Shown piece by piece: positions 1 through 7,815 of a stretch of DNA of 15,722 bases. The stretch's first letter is position 1, and each line of letters opens with the position of its first letter. The stretch is from DATDOO01 sp035293245 (GTDB taxonomy: Bacteria; Pseudomonadota; Gammaproteobacteria; Methylococcales; Methylococcaceae). The notes under the pieces were generated by a model. That model was not told where the DNA came from. It did not search any database and saw only the letters and a list, made by a program, of their open reading frames with translations. A program made the position numbers and the translations under genes. The stretch lies in the NCBI GenBank assembly GCA_035293245.1, contig DATDOO010000381.1, positions 1 through 15,722 of the forward strand. The letters run 5' to 3'.

Positions 1-2148
1 GGCCATCCTTACGGCTTCGTGGACAAGCTGGCCAAGCTGATTCCCTTCGAATTGGGCATCACCCTGGACAAAGCCCTGGCCGACAGCGAGGACCTGAAAG
101 CCCAGTACAACAACGATGAAGAGGTCAAAGCCCTCATCGACATGGCCAAGAGCCTGGAAGGCCTGGCGCGCAACGCCGGCAAGCACGCCGGCGGCGTGGT
201 GATCGCCCCGTCCAGCCTCACCGACTTCGCGCCGCTGTATTGCGAAGCCAGCGGGGAAGGGCTGGTCACCCAGTTCGACAAGGACGACGTGGAAGCCATC
301 GGCCTGGTCAAGTTTGACTTCCTCGGCCTGCGCACCCTGACCATCATCGATTGGGCGCTGGAAACCGTGAACCGCGGCCGGCGGGAACGGGGCGAAGAAG
401 CGGTGGACATCGCGCAGATTCCGCGCGCCGACGCCAAGAGCTTTGCCCTGCTCAAGAGCTGCCAGACCACGGCGGTGTTCCAGCTCGAATCCCGCGGCAT
501 GAAGGACCTGATCCGCCGCCTGCAGCCGGACTGCTTCGAAGACATCATCGCCCTGGTGGCCTTGTTCCGCCCCGGACCCTTGCAATCGGGCATGGTGGAC
601 GACTTCATCGCCCGCAAGCAGGGCCGGGCCAAGGTTGCCTATCCGCACCCCAGCCTGGAGCAAATCCTCAAACCCACCTACGGCGTCATCGTCTACCAGG
701 AACAGGTGATGCAGATCGCCCAGGTGCTGGCCGGCTACACCCTGGGCGGCGCGGATTTGCTGCGCCGCGCCATGGGCAAGAAAAAGCCCGAGGAGATGGC
801 CAAACAGCGCAGCATTTTCGTCGATGGCGCCACCGGGCGCGGCGTGGCGGAAGCCACGGCCTCGTATATCTTCGACCTGATGGAGAAGTTCGCCGAGTAC
901 GGCTTCAACAAGTCGCACTCGGCGGCCTACGCCCTGGTGGCCTACCAGACCGCCTGGCTCAAGGCCCACTACCCTTCGGAATTCATGGCGGCGGTGCTAT
1001 CCGCCGACATGGACAACACCGACAAGGTGGTGGTGCTCATCGAAGAATGCCGGGAAATGAAGCTGACCGTGCTGCCCCCGGACATCAACCGCTCGGAATT
1101 CCGCTTCACCGTGCAGCCGGGCGGGGCCATTCTTTATGGACTGGGCGCCATCAAGGGCGTGGGCGAGGCGGCCATTTCCGATGTGCTGCAGGAGCGAGGC
1201 AAAAACGGGACCTTCGCCGATCTGGTCGATCTGTGCCGGCGCATCGACTCGCGCAAGGCCAACCGCCGGGTGCTGGAAGCGCTCATCAAGGCCGGCGCTT
1301 TCGACAGCCTGGATGCCAACCGCGCCAGGCATTTCCAGGCGCTGCCGGACGCCATGAAGACGGCCGAGCAGCACGGCGCCATGGATCTGAGCGGCCAGAA
1401 CGACCTGTTCGGCCTGATTGCTTCGCCTGTGGCGCAAATCGCTCCCGCCGCGCCGGTCATGGAGGTGGAACCCTGGCCGGACGAGGTACGTCTGGCGGAG
1501 GAAAAGGCCACCTTGGGGCTGTACCTGACCGGCCATCCCATCGCCCGCCACCTGCCGGAACTGGCCCGCTTCGTCACCTGCCGCCTGAACAAGCTGAGCG
1601 ACAAGCTGGAGCGTCGCAGCGGCCGTGACGAACAGAAAGCAGTGGTCGCGGGACTGGTGGTGGACCTACGCACCCGCCAGAACAAGCAGGGCAAGCGCAT
1701 GGCTTTCCTCACCCTGGACGACCAGGGTGGCCGCGTGGAAGTGGCCGTGTTCAGCGAGGCTTTCGAGCAGTACCGCGACTGGCTGTCCCGCGAAGGGGTG
1801 CTGGTGGCGGAAGGCGCGCTGGCCCTGGACGAATTCAGCCAGAAGCCGCGCCTCTCGGCCGACTGGCTGGGTGGCCTGGACGAAGCCCGCGAGCGTTTCG
1901 CCAAATCATTGCTGCTGCGCTGGAACGGGGCGCAAAGCGTGGACGGCGCCGCCGCCGTGGACGAACTGCGCGGCCTCCTTTCGTCTTACCGGGGCGGGCG
2001 CTGTCCAGTGCGGGTGGAATTCTGCAACGGCACCGGCCGCGCCCAGTTGCGATTGGGGGAGGGGTGGCAGGTGCGTCCCGCCGAATCCCTGTTGCAGGAA
2101 CTGGGCAGGCGCTTTGGGAGCGAGGCGGCGCGGCTGGTTTACGAATAG
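1..2148 (+). CDS. dnaE: DNA polymerase III alpha subunit, C-terminal 715 residues (5' end outside window)
   Basis: Replicative polymerase alpha subunit, which synthesises DNA within the Pol III holoenzyme. The frame is open from base 1 (HPYGFVDKLAKLIP...), so the gene starts upstream and the GTG at 19 is internal. About 450 N-terminal residues (PHP domain, first palm segment) are missing; fragment plus missing part gives roughly 1,160 residues, as in E. coli. Visible parts, in fragment numbering: the palm strand KFDFLGLRTLT with the third catalytic aspartate (D106, equivalent to E. coli D555); the fingers; a helix-hairpin-helix segment (GLGAIKGVGEAA, about 381-392); the beta-clamp-binding motif QNDLF (466-470); and an OB fold (about 548-600, VVAGLVVDLRTRQNKQGKRM). 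It ends in a TAG stop followed by a palindromic hairpin. The identification is firm; only the start is out of view. Confidence 0.97.
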   Translation, partial: GHPYGFVDKLAKLIPFELGITLDKALADSEDLKAQYNNDEEVKALIDMAKSLEGLARNAGKHAGGVVIAPSSLTDFAPLYCEASGEGLVTQFDKDDVEAIGLVKFDFLGLRTLTIIDWALETVNRGRRERGEEAVDIAQIPRADAKSFALLKSCQTTAVFQLESRGMKDLIRRLQPDCFEDIIALVALFRPGPLQSGMVDDFIARKQGRAKVAYPHPSLEQILKPTYGVIVYQEQVMQIAQVLAGYTLGGADLLRRAMGKKKPEEMAKQRSIFVDGATGRGVAEATASYIFDLMEKFAEYGFNKSHSAAYALVAYQTAWLKAHYPSEFMAAVLSADMDNTDKVVVLIEECREMKLTVLPPDINRSEFRFTVQPGGAILYGLGAIKGVGEAAISDVLQERGKNGTFADLVDLCRRIDSRKANRRVLEALIKAGAFDSLDANRARHFQALPDAMKTAEQHGAMDLSGQNDLFGLIASPVAQIAPAAPVMEVEPWPDEVRLAEEKATLGLYLTGHPIARHLPELARFVTCRLNKLSDKLERRSGRDEQKAVVAGLVVDLRTRQNKQGKRMAFLTLDDQGGRVEVAVFSEAFEQYRDWLSREGVLVAEGALALDEFSQKPRLSADWLGGLDEARERFAKSLLLRWNGAQSVDGAAAVDELRGLLSSYRGGRCPVRVEFCNGTGRAQLRLGEGWQVRPAESLLQELGRRFGSEAARLVYE

Positions 2149-2160
2149 AAAAATGTAGAC

Positions 2161-2185
2161 TGGGTTAGACGCGCGTCGGAACCCA
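2161..2185. repeat. Palindromic hairpin just after dnaE (REP-like unit or terminator)
   Basis: Thirteen bases after the dnaE stop, TGGGTT (2161-2166) pairs with AACCCA (2180-2185). The interior holds the perfect palindrome GACGCGCGTC (2168-2177). The TGGGTTAG...AACCCA pattern resembles dispersed extragenic palindromes common in gammaproteobacteria. There is no T-tract, so if it ends dnaE transcription it does so as a Rho-independent-like or mRNA-stabilising structure without a U run. The repeat-family assignment is an inference, because no second copy is seen in the window. Confidence 0.5.
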
Positions 2186-2292
2186 CCCTGCGAGTTGGTG
2201 GCCGGTTCAACAGTCGCACCAGCGACGCGACGAGCATCTCGACCCGAACCGGAAGACAAACCCGGCGTAAAACCGGTCCCGTTAACCCCTCT

Positions 2293-2349
2293 ATGGTGCA
2301 TGTTGCGCCATCGAGGTTCGACGTAGCGGCCATTCACGGCAAATGGCCG
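2293..2349. promoter_or_regulatory. Two hairpins upstream of the heme membrane protein gene
   Basis: ATGGTGCA (2293-2300) pairs with TGCGCCAT (2304-2311) around a 3-base loop, with one G-T wobble. CGGCCATT (2327-2334) pairs perfectly with AATGGCCG (2342-2349) around CACGGCA. The second contains a 17-base string that recurs once inside the PilZ gene at 3879-3895. These could be operators or 5' leader structures for the gene at 2441. Apart from them and the hairpin after dnaE, the 292-base gap 2149-2440 shows no convincing gene or promoter. Confidence 0.35.
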
Positions 2350-2440
2350 GAATAAAGTGATTCCTTAACAACGGCTTACACGTGCGGCCCGCATCTTGCC
2401 TGTTTCGGATTATCGTCCCAGCAACCCTGCGAGGCTCGCC

Positions 2441-3205
2441 ATGCAAAGTTGCCAGCGATTCCGCGACATTTCCCTCTCCGAGCGTATCCTCAATACCCTG
2501 TTCCTGCTCTCCATCGGTCTGGGTTACCTGTTTTCGCTCGGCCAAGTCTATTTCAGCCATCAGGGTAGGGATGGGCGGCCCGGCGTGTCCATTGCGGATA
2601 TCGCCATCGCCTATCACGGGGACCCGGATCAAACCCGCCTGGCCACTGCGATCAAAGGGCCGATGGCCGCCAACCTCAAGTCGCCGGAAGATAAATCCGT
2701 CATCCTCGACTGGATCGATAGCGGCGCCAACCGGCAAGTCTATGAAACCAGGGTGGCGCCCATCCTTCAGCGCGATTGTCTGGGCTGCCATGCGCCCGAG
2801 AGCGGTCTAAACGTACCGCCCCTGACCAGCTACGAGCAGGTCGCCGGGCTCACCGAAGCGGACCATGGCGCGTCCATCCCTTCGTTGGTGCGTGTGTCGC
2901 ACATCCACATGTTCGGCATTGCTTTCATCCTGTATTTCGTGGGCAGGATTTTCGTTCTCTGCGACATGCCCGTCTGGCTGAAACGCCTCACCATCGGCAT
3001 CCCTTTCCTCAGCATGCTGATCGACGTTCTCGCCTGGTATCTGACCCGGGAAACGCCCGGCTTCGCCTACCTCCTGGTATTCAGTGGCGCCCTCCTGGGG
3101 TTGTCGCTAAATTTTCAGGTGCTGCTCAGCCTTTACCAGATGTGGTTTTGCAATCTCTCCTTGGTTTCTCCCTGCTGGAACCAGCCGGGCGGAAAATGGC
3201 GATAG
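2441..3205 (+). CDS. Four-helix membrane protein with a single c-type heme motif
   Basis: Predicted integral membrane protein of 254 residues, function unknown. Hydrophobic segments lie at about 18-36, 154-174, 183-201 and 208-230. Between the first and second is a soluble, presumably periplasmic, stretch with one CLGCH heme-binding motif (C113, C116, H117), placed in a cytochrome-c-like setting (VAPILQRDCLGCHAPESG). SHIHMFG (153-159) at the start of helix 2 offers further possible heme or metal ligands. The ATG at 2441 is chosen because GAGG lies six bases upstream; upstream extension has no good start. The layout resembles monoheme membrane cytochromes of respiratory chains, but no partner oxidoreductase is nearby. 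The last 18 residues after LYQMW are polar and unlike the rest, so a late frameshift is possible. It stands alone, with gaps of about 290 and 340 bases on either side. Confidence 0.75.
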   Translation: MQSCQRFRDISLSERILNTLFLLSIGLGYLFSLGQVYFSHQGRDGRPGVSIADIAIAYHGDPDQTRLATAIKGPMAANLKSPEDKSVILDWIDSGANRQVYETRVAPILQRDCLGCHAPESGLNVPPLTSYEQVAGLTEADHGASIPSLVRVSHIHMFGIAFILYFVGRIFVLCDMPVWLKRLTIGIPFLSMLIDVLAWYLTRETPGFAYLLVFSGALLGLSLNFQVLLSLYQMWFCNLSLVSPCWNQPGGKWR

Positions 3206-3544
3206 CCCTCGCTTATCCCGTTCGTTACTCCCAGGCGCGCAATTACAGCGTTCCCGCGCCCGAAATACGGTATTCACCCGAGCCCCTTCCCTCCGCTTTC
3301 TTTCTAGCCTAGACCCACCCCAAAAAGGAAGGCCGGAGTGATGCGGCGTGGCCAATTCGGTTGCGTCAGCGCCGGAGTGCGTCGGATTAGCCATTTCCTC
3401 CGAAAGATTTCGAATCCTTACCCGCCGGGTAGCGAGCGAAACTGAGGGGGTCTTGGGGGCGATCGAAAATGTCCGGATTTCGCTTGATTCGCCCTCCATG
3501 CGGGGGGGCGGAATTGCATAACAAACAACCAGCGAGGAACGACC
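3206..3544. other. 339-base non-coding gap between heme protein and PilZ genes
   Basis: No credible gene lies here on either strand; the long minus-strand frame over 3107-3766 has no recognisable protein. The string GCCGGAGTG occurs twice, at 3332-3340 and 3371-3379. A run of seven G lies around 3502-3508. I looked for a c-di-GMP (GEMM) riboswitch upstream of the PilZ gene and did not see its conserved core. No convincing sigma70 promoter with acceptable spacing is visible. Confidence 0.4.
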
Positions 3545-4099
3545 ATGAACGACATCCCTCTGACTTCTTTTCAATACAGTGCAATTGCAACACCGTGGTC
3601 CGCGGAAACTTCGCTTACGAACTGGCACCGCACCGGCCGGCCGGTGCGGGAAAACGCCGCCGTATCCCACGCCAATCCGCGTGCGGAATTGATGGTGGCC
3701 TTGGCGGTAGGGCGGGAAGAGTTTATGGTTCGGAGATATACGCGTTTTCACCGGCGCGATATCCAACTTTTCGTGCGCGCCGAGCAGCGACTCCTGAATG
3801 CCTTCGGCAAGTCAGGTTTCCGCAACGCCAGCCTGAACGATATCAGCGTCTCTGGCGCAAGTTTCGTGCCCGTCGCGCCCATTCACGGCAAATGGGTGTC
3901 GTTGCGAGTGCGATTTAGCGATGAGGCGGAATTCCTGCTTACCGGCCGGCTGATGAAACGGCGCGAGGGCGGGGCTATTCAGCGGGTGCAATTCTTACAA
4001 CACGACCAGGCGTTCACGGATCATCTCCTCAGGAGCAGCCTGGATTTGCGTTTCCGGGATGGCGAGTGCTTCGGTGCAGTCATCGAGCACCCGGTTTAG
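3545..4099 (+). CDS. PilZ-domain protein, likely c-di-GMP receptor
   Basis: Cytoplasmic protein of 184 residues. The second half has the PilZ signature: an arginine-rich RxxxR motif (R67-F-H-R-R71) followed by D99-I-S-V-S-G104 (DxSxxG), then beta strands (WVSLRVRF, FLLTGRLMKRREGGAIQRVQFL). PilZ domains bind cyclic di-GMP through these two motifs and usually control motility, polysaccharide export or adhesion. The first 60 residues are polar, have no recognised domain, and may be a partner-binding arm. There is no membrane segment or signal peptide. The ATG at 3545 follows AGGA at about nine bases. It is a single-gene unit, so the pathway it serves cannot be read from its neighbours. Domain call is good; the output is unknown. 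Confidence 0.82.
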   Translation: MNDIPLTSFQYSAIATPWSAETSLTNWHRTGRPVRENAAVSHANPRAELMVALAVGREEFMVRRYTRFHRRDIQLFVRAEQRLLNAFGKSGFRNASLNDISVSGASFVPVAPIHGKWVSLRVRFSDEAEFLLTGRLMKRREGGAIQRVQFLQHDQAFTDHLLRSSLDLRFRDGECFGAVIEHPV

Positions 4100-4183
4100 C
4101 GGGGCCGCCTTCTTTACGTCTTTCTTTCCGCCGCGGGGAGGGCGGCACGCAGGTATGGGCGCTCCGGGCGGGATTTCCGGGCA

Positions 4184-4227
4184 ACAAAAAACCCGCGAAG
4201 CCAAAAGCGACGCGGGTTTCAGTTTTT
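4184..4227. terminator. Bidirectional intrinsic terminator between PilZ gene and tRNA-Leu
   Basis: AAACCCGCG (4189-4197) pairs with CGCGGGTTT (4211-4219), a 9-bp stem around a 13-base loop. On the minus strand the stem is followed by a T-rich run (complement of 4184-4188 and the stem A's), which would end the tpiA-secG-tRNA transcript. On the + strand it is followed by CAGTTTTT, which would end the PilZ transcript. Confidence 0.85.
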
Positions 4228-4259
4228 ATAACGGACTTTCTTCTTGTTGGATGCCGAAT

Positions 4260-4344
4260 TGGTGCGGATGGTCGGACTCGAACCGACACGACTTGCGTCA
4301 CCACCCCCTCAAGATGGCGTGTCTACCAATTTCACCACATCCGC
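4260..4344 (-). tRNA. tRNA-Leu, anticodon GAG
   Basis: An 85-base class II tRNA with CCA encoded. Acceptor GCGGATG pairs with CATCCGC. The D-arm holds AATTGGTAGACAC. The anticodon stem is CCATC/GGTGG with loop TTGAGGG, giving GAG (complement at 4308-4310), which reads CUC and CUU. The variable arm is long with a GAC/GTC stem, and the T arm is GTCGG-TTCGAGT-CCGAC. It lies 7 bases after secG on the same strand, as in E. coli (secG-leuU), and is followed by a strong terminator, so it is probably processed from the secG transcript. Confidence 0.96.
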
Positions 4345-4351
4345 GAATCGG

Positions 4352-4765
4352 TTATTTCTTTTCCCCCGGAGCGCCGGCAGCGGGTTGTTCTGCGGCGGGC
4401 GGAGGAAGCGTTGCGGATTCCTGCGTCGCTGGGGCCTGCCCTGAGGGCGGGGCCGGTGGCGCCATCGGCGGCAGGTCGGGGGACACCGCGCCCTGGGCGG
4501 GAATCGCGTCCATCAAATCCTGTTTTTCCTCGTGCTTGCTGCCGAGGTAGGCCAGGATAAGGCTGGTGGAGAAGAACGTTGCGGCCAGGAACGAGGTGGT
4601 CCGGCTCAGAAAATTCGCGGAACCCCGTGCACCGAACAGCGATCCGGAACCGCCGCCGCCGCCGAATCCCGCGCCGGCCTCGGCGCCGCGCCCTTTCTGC
4701 AACAGCACCAGCACCACGATGGCCAGCGCCACGACTACATGAATGATGATTACAGCCTGAAACAT
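4352..4765 (-). CDS. secG: Protein-export translocase subunit SecG
   Basis: Small inner-membrane subunit of the SecYEG channel, which aids SecA-driven export. It has 137 residues, with two transmembrane helices (about 3-22 and 56-75) joined by the family-typical glycine-rich loop (QKGRGAEAGAGFGGGGG then ARGSANFLSRTT). The C-terminal 60 residues form an unusually proline- and alanine-rich tail (LPPMAPPAPPSGQAPATQ), which makes the protein longer than E. coli SecG (110). The ATG lies 7 bases after the tpiA stop, so it is co-transcribed with and possibly translationally coupled to tpiA; no strong Shine-Dalgarno is visible. Confidence 0.95.
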   Translation of the reverse strand: MFQAVIIIHVVVALAIVVLVLLQKGRGAEAGAGFGGGGGSGSLFGARGSANFLSRTTSFLAATFFSTSLILAYLGSKHEEKQDLMDAIPAQGAVSPDLPPMAPPAPPSGQAPATQESATLPPPAAEQPAAGAPGEKK

Positions 4766-4772
4766 GGCCGGA

Positions 4773-5525
4773 CTAACTCGCTGATTTGCAAATGGTGGTG
4801 AAAGCGGCTGCGTCCAGCGAGGCACCGCCGACCAGTCCGCCGTCGATGTCCGCCATGGCGAACAGCGCCGCGGCGTTGCCGGCGTTGACGCTGCCGCCGT
4901 ACAGAATCTGGACCCCTTCGGCGACCGCCGCGCTTTCCTGCGCAATTCGGGCGCGGATGAAGGCGTGGGCTTCCTGGGCCTGTTCGGTGGTCGCGGTTCT
5001 GCCGGTGCCGATGGCCCACACCGGCTCGTAAGCGATCACGGCCTGGCGCAACGACTCCACCCCGGCGCTGCTCAGCACGGCGCCAAGCTGCTCTTCCAGA
5101 ACACGGAAGGTGTCGCCCGCTTCGCGCTGCTCCAGGGTTTCGCCCAAGCAGAGGATCGGCGTCAAACCGGAGGCGATGGCCTGGCGGTAACGCGCCGCGA
5201 CCAGTTCGTTGGATTCGCCGTAGACGATGCGCCGCTCAGAGTGGCCGACGATGGCCAGGGTGCAGCCGAATTCGCGCAGCATGCTGCCGGAAATTTCGCC
5301 GGTAAACGCGCCGGAGGCCTGATCAGCCACGTTCTGGCTGCCCAGCAGGATGTTGCTGCCTTTCAGGATTTGCGCGACTTCGGGAATGAAGACGAAGGAA
5401 GGGCAAACGCCCACATCGCAAGGGGAATCCTTGCCCACCCCATCCAGGATACCCGCCAGCAACTGGCGCACACTGGCGAGCGAACCGTTCATTTTCCAAT
5501 TGCCGACAACGAGTGGACGACGCAT
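4773..5525 (-). CDS. tpiA: Triose-phosphate isomerase
   Basis: Interconverts dihydroxyacetone phosphate and glyceraldehyde 3-phosphate in glycolysis and gluconeogenesis; cytoplasmic dimer. It has 250 residues, the usual length, and all catalytic landmarks: N9 and K11 in GNWKMNG, H95 in AIVGHSERR, E167 in AYEPVWAIGTG, and the phosphate-binding YGGSVN at 209-214. The ATG at 5525 is preferred over the TTG at 5540 because GGAG lies seven bases upstream and MRRPLVVGNWK is the normal N-terminus. A good promoter sits between it and priA, so it likely starts the tpiA-secG-tRNA-Leu unit. Confidence 0.98.
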   Translation of the reverse strand: MRRPLVVGNWKMNGSLASVRQLLAGILDGVGKDSPCDVGVCPSFVFIPEVAQILKGSNILLGSQNVADQASGAFTGEISGSMLREFGCTLAIVGHSERRIVYGESNELVAARYRQAIASGLTPILCLGETLEQREAGDTFRVLEEQLGAVLSSAGVESLRQAVIAYEPVWAIGTGRTATTEQAQEAHAFIRARIAQESAAVAEGVQILYGGSVNAGNAAALFAMADIDGGLVGGASLDAAAFTTICKSAS

Positions 5526-5549
5526 TTCCGCTCCAAACAAAAGTTGGTA

Positions 5550-5578
5550 ATTCTAATCGGCGAGGGTCGTGAAATCAA
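5550..5578 (-). promoter_or_regulatory. Sigma70-type promoter for tpiA-secG-tRNA-Leu
   Basis: Reading the minus strand, TTGATT (complement of 5573-5578) is followed after exactly 17 bases by TAGAAT (complement of 5550-5555). This places the transcript start near 5543, about 18 bases before the tpiA ATG and just upstream of its GGAG site. The -35 box lies 15 bases beyond the priA stop, so tpiA can be expressed apart from priA. Confidence 0.65.
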
Positions 5579-5593
5579 CGCAACCGGCGGATT

Positions 5594-7807
5594 TCAACCC
5601 ATATCCAGGGGATCCACATCCACGGACCAGCGTACTCGCCGTGCACTCTCCAGGGCGTCGAGCGCGCTTCGGAGTTCGGCGAGCGCCCGCTGCAGCACAC
5701 GGCGTTCCGCGGCCTGGAGCAGCAATTGCCAGCGCTGGCGGCCCGCCAGCCGCGCCAGAGGGGCAGGCGCAGGGCCGAACAGGCGTAAGCCCGGTCGAGC
5801 CATGCGCTCCAGGCGTCCAGCCGCCTCGACGAGAAAAGAACAAGGCGTTTGATCGTCCACCGCCTCCGCGCGCAGCAAAGCGAGATGGCCGAACGGCGGC
5901 AGCCCGGCCGCGCGGCGTTCCTGCAACGCGGCACGGGCGAAACCCTCGTAACCTTCGCGCAGCAGGGATTGCAGCAAGGGATGGTCGGGATGGCGGGTTT
6001 GCAGCAGCACCTGGCCGGATTTTTCCCCGCGTCCGGCGCGTCCGGCGACCTGCACGATCAATTGCGCCAGCCGTTCGGCGGCGCGGAAATCGATGCTGTA
6101 CAAGCCGGAATCCACGTCCAGCACGCCGGCCAGGGTGACGTTGGGGAAGTGATGGCCCTTGGAGAGCATTTGCGTACCGACCAGAATTTCCGCCTCGCCG
6201 GCGTGAATCCCGTCCAGTGCCTGTTGCAGGCTGCCCTTGCGGCGGGTGGTGTCACGGTCGATGCGGACGACGTTCCGCTCGGGGAACAGCCGTGTGAGCG
6301 CCTGTTCCACCCGCTCGGTACCCAGTCCGAGCGGACGCAGGTCCTGCTCGCCGCAATCGGGACAACGCTGCGGAAGGGGGCGTTCCGCGCCGCAATGATG
6401 GCAATGCAGCCGCTTTTCCCGCGCGTGGACGACGAAGGGTGTATCGCACCGTTGGCAGGTCGCGATCCAGCCGCAGGGGTGGCAGGTCAGCACCGGTGCG
6501 TAGCCGCGGCGATTGAGAAAAAGCAGAATCTGCCCGCCGGCTTCCAGCGTTTGGCGCATGGCCTCCAGCAACATCGGCGACAGCCCCGAGTCCAGCGGAC
6601 GCTTGCGGATATCGACCAGCCGCAGCGACGGCGGGCGGGCGTCGCCGGCCCGCCGGGGCAAACGCAAATGCCGGTAACGTCCGCGCTGGGCGTTATAAAG
6701 GCTTTCCAGGGACGGCGTCGCCGAACCCAGAACGATGGGGACATCCCACTCCCGCGCGCGCATCACCGCCGCGTCCCGGGCGGAAAAGCGCAAGCCTTCC
6801 TGGGCCTTGAACGAGGCGTCGTGCTCCTCGTCCACCACGATCAGCCCCAGGTGCGGCATAGGCGCAAACAACGCCGAGCGCGTGCCGAGCAGCACCGCCG
6901 CCGCGCCGCGCTGCGCAGAAACCCAGGCGCGCGTGCGTTCGGTGTCGTTCAGGCCGGAATGGAACACCGCCACCGGCTCCGCCAGGCGCGCCGCAAAGCG
7001 TGCCTCCAGTTGCGGCGTCAGGGCGATTTCCGGCAGCAAAAAAAGGGTTTGGCCGCCGCGCTGCCAGACCTGTTCGGCCAATTGGAGATAAACCTCGGTT
7101 TTGCCGCTGCCGGTCACCCCGTCCAGCAAAAATGCGCCGAAATGGTCCAGCGAGTTCCGGACCGCTTCCACCGCCCGGAGTTGATCGGGATTGAGTTCCA
7201 GCGGCGGAGCGAGTCGGGCTTTTTCCATGGCGGAGGCTGCCTGAGGGGCGCCGGCCCCTGTCTCCACCCAGCCGCGTGCCTTCAAATCGCGCAGAATCCG
7301 GATCGGATCGCCGTGTTGCTGCCGCAAGTGGGACAAGCTCAGGCCGTCGGGCGCCTCGGCGAGTGCCGCCAGTACGGCGTCGCGTCGCGGGGATTTCCGG
7401 CCGCTTGTCGCGGCAAGCAGCCGGCAGCCCAGTTCGGTCAGGAAAAAAACCTTCGGCGGCTCGTCCTTTGCGGCCTTGCCGTCGCGCAGGGACGGCGGAA
7501 AAGCCAGGCGCAAGGTTTCTCCCAGCGGATGCTGGTAATAGGCGCTGGCCCAGTGCAGAAAGCGCAAGTCCCGCTCGGAAAGCAGCGGTACCTCATCCAG
7601 CAAGGTGTCGACGCACCTCAGTCGGTCCGCAGACACTTCCGAGGAAGCCTTTACCTCCACGACATAGCCCGTCATTTTTCGCCGTCCGAAGGTCACCCGC
7701 ACCCGCGATCCGGCGCGGATGGCATCCAGGGATGCGCCGGGAGGCGGCAGGTAATCGAACAGCCGGAATACCGGCGCGGGCACCGCGATCCGCAGGACGC
7801 GCGTCAT
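5594..7807 (-). CDS. priA: Primosomal protein N', replication-restart helicase PriA
   Basis: Superfamily 2 helicase, 737 residues (E. coli 732), that recognises stalled forks and reloads the replisome through PriB/DnaT/DnaB. In order: the N-terminal 3'-end-binding domain (about 1-105, start RVLRIAVPAPVFRLFDYL); a winged helix; Walker A GVTGSGKT (230-237); Walker B DEEH (326-329); GSATPS (361-366); and the zinc-binding region with eight cysteines (442, 445, 451, 454, 469, 472, 482, 485) inserted in the helicase core. A second helicase lobe follows, with VGTQMLSKGHHFP and QVAGRAGR, then the C-terminal domain. The ATG at 7807 gives the family-typical N-terminus and follows the DUF3530 stop by eight bases, suggesting co-transcription. 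No key residue is missing. Confidence 0.97.
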   Translation of the reverse strand: MTRVLRIAVPAPVFRLFDYLPPPGASLDAIRAGSRVRVTFGRRKMTGYVVEVKASSEVSADRLRCVDTLLDEVPLLSERDLRFLHWASAYYQHPLGETLRLAFPPSLRDGKAAKDEPPKVFFLTELGCRLLAATSGRKSPRRDAVLAALAEAPDGLSLSHLRQQHGDPIRILRDLKARGWVETGAGAPQAASAMEKARLAPPLELNPDQLRAVEAVRNSLDHFGAFLLDGVTGSGKTEVYLQLAEQVWQRGGQTLFLLPEIALTPQLEARFAARLAEPVAVFHSGLNDTERTRAWVSAQRGAAAVLLGTRSALFAPMPHLGLIVVDEEHDASFKAQEGLRFSARDAAVMRAREWDVPIVLGSATPSLESLYNAQRGRYRHLRLPRRAGDARPPSLRLVDIRKRPLDSGLSPMLLEAMRQTLEAGGQILLFLNRRGYAPVLTCHPCGWIATCQRCDTPFVVHAREKRLHCHHCGAERPLPQRCPDCGEQDLRPLGLGTERVEQALTRLFPERNVVRIDRDTTRRKGSLQQALDGIHAGEAEILVGTQMLSKGHHFPNVTLAGVLDVDSGLYSIDFRAAERLAQLIVQVAGRAGRGEKSGQVLLQTRHPDHPLLQSLLREGYEGFARAALQERRAAGLPPFGHLALLRAEAVDDQTPCSFLVEAAGRLERMARPGLRLFGPAPAPLARLAGRQRWQLLLQAAERRVLQRALAELRSALDALESARRVRWSVDVDPLDMG

Positions 7808-7815
7808 GATGAAAG

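Noticed and set aside
3332..3440. Possible c-di-GMP riboswitch upstream of the PilZ gene
   Set aside because: The conserved GEMM core and tetraloop-receptor pattern are not seen; only a short direct repeat is present.
3107..3766. Minus-strand frame across the gap between the heme and PilZ genes
   Set aside because: No domain, no ribosome-binding site, and it overlaps both neighbouring genes.
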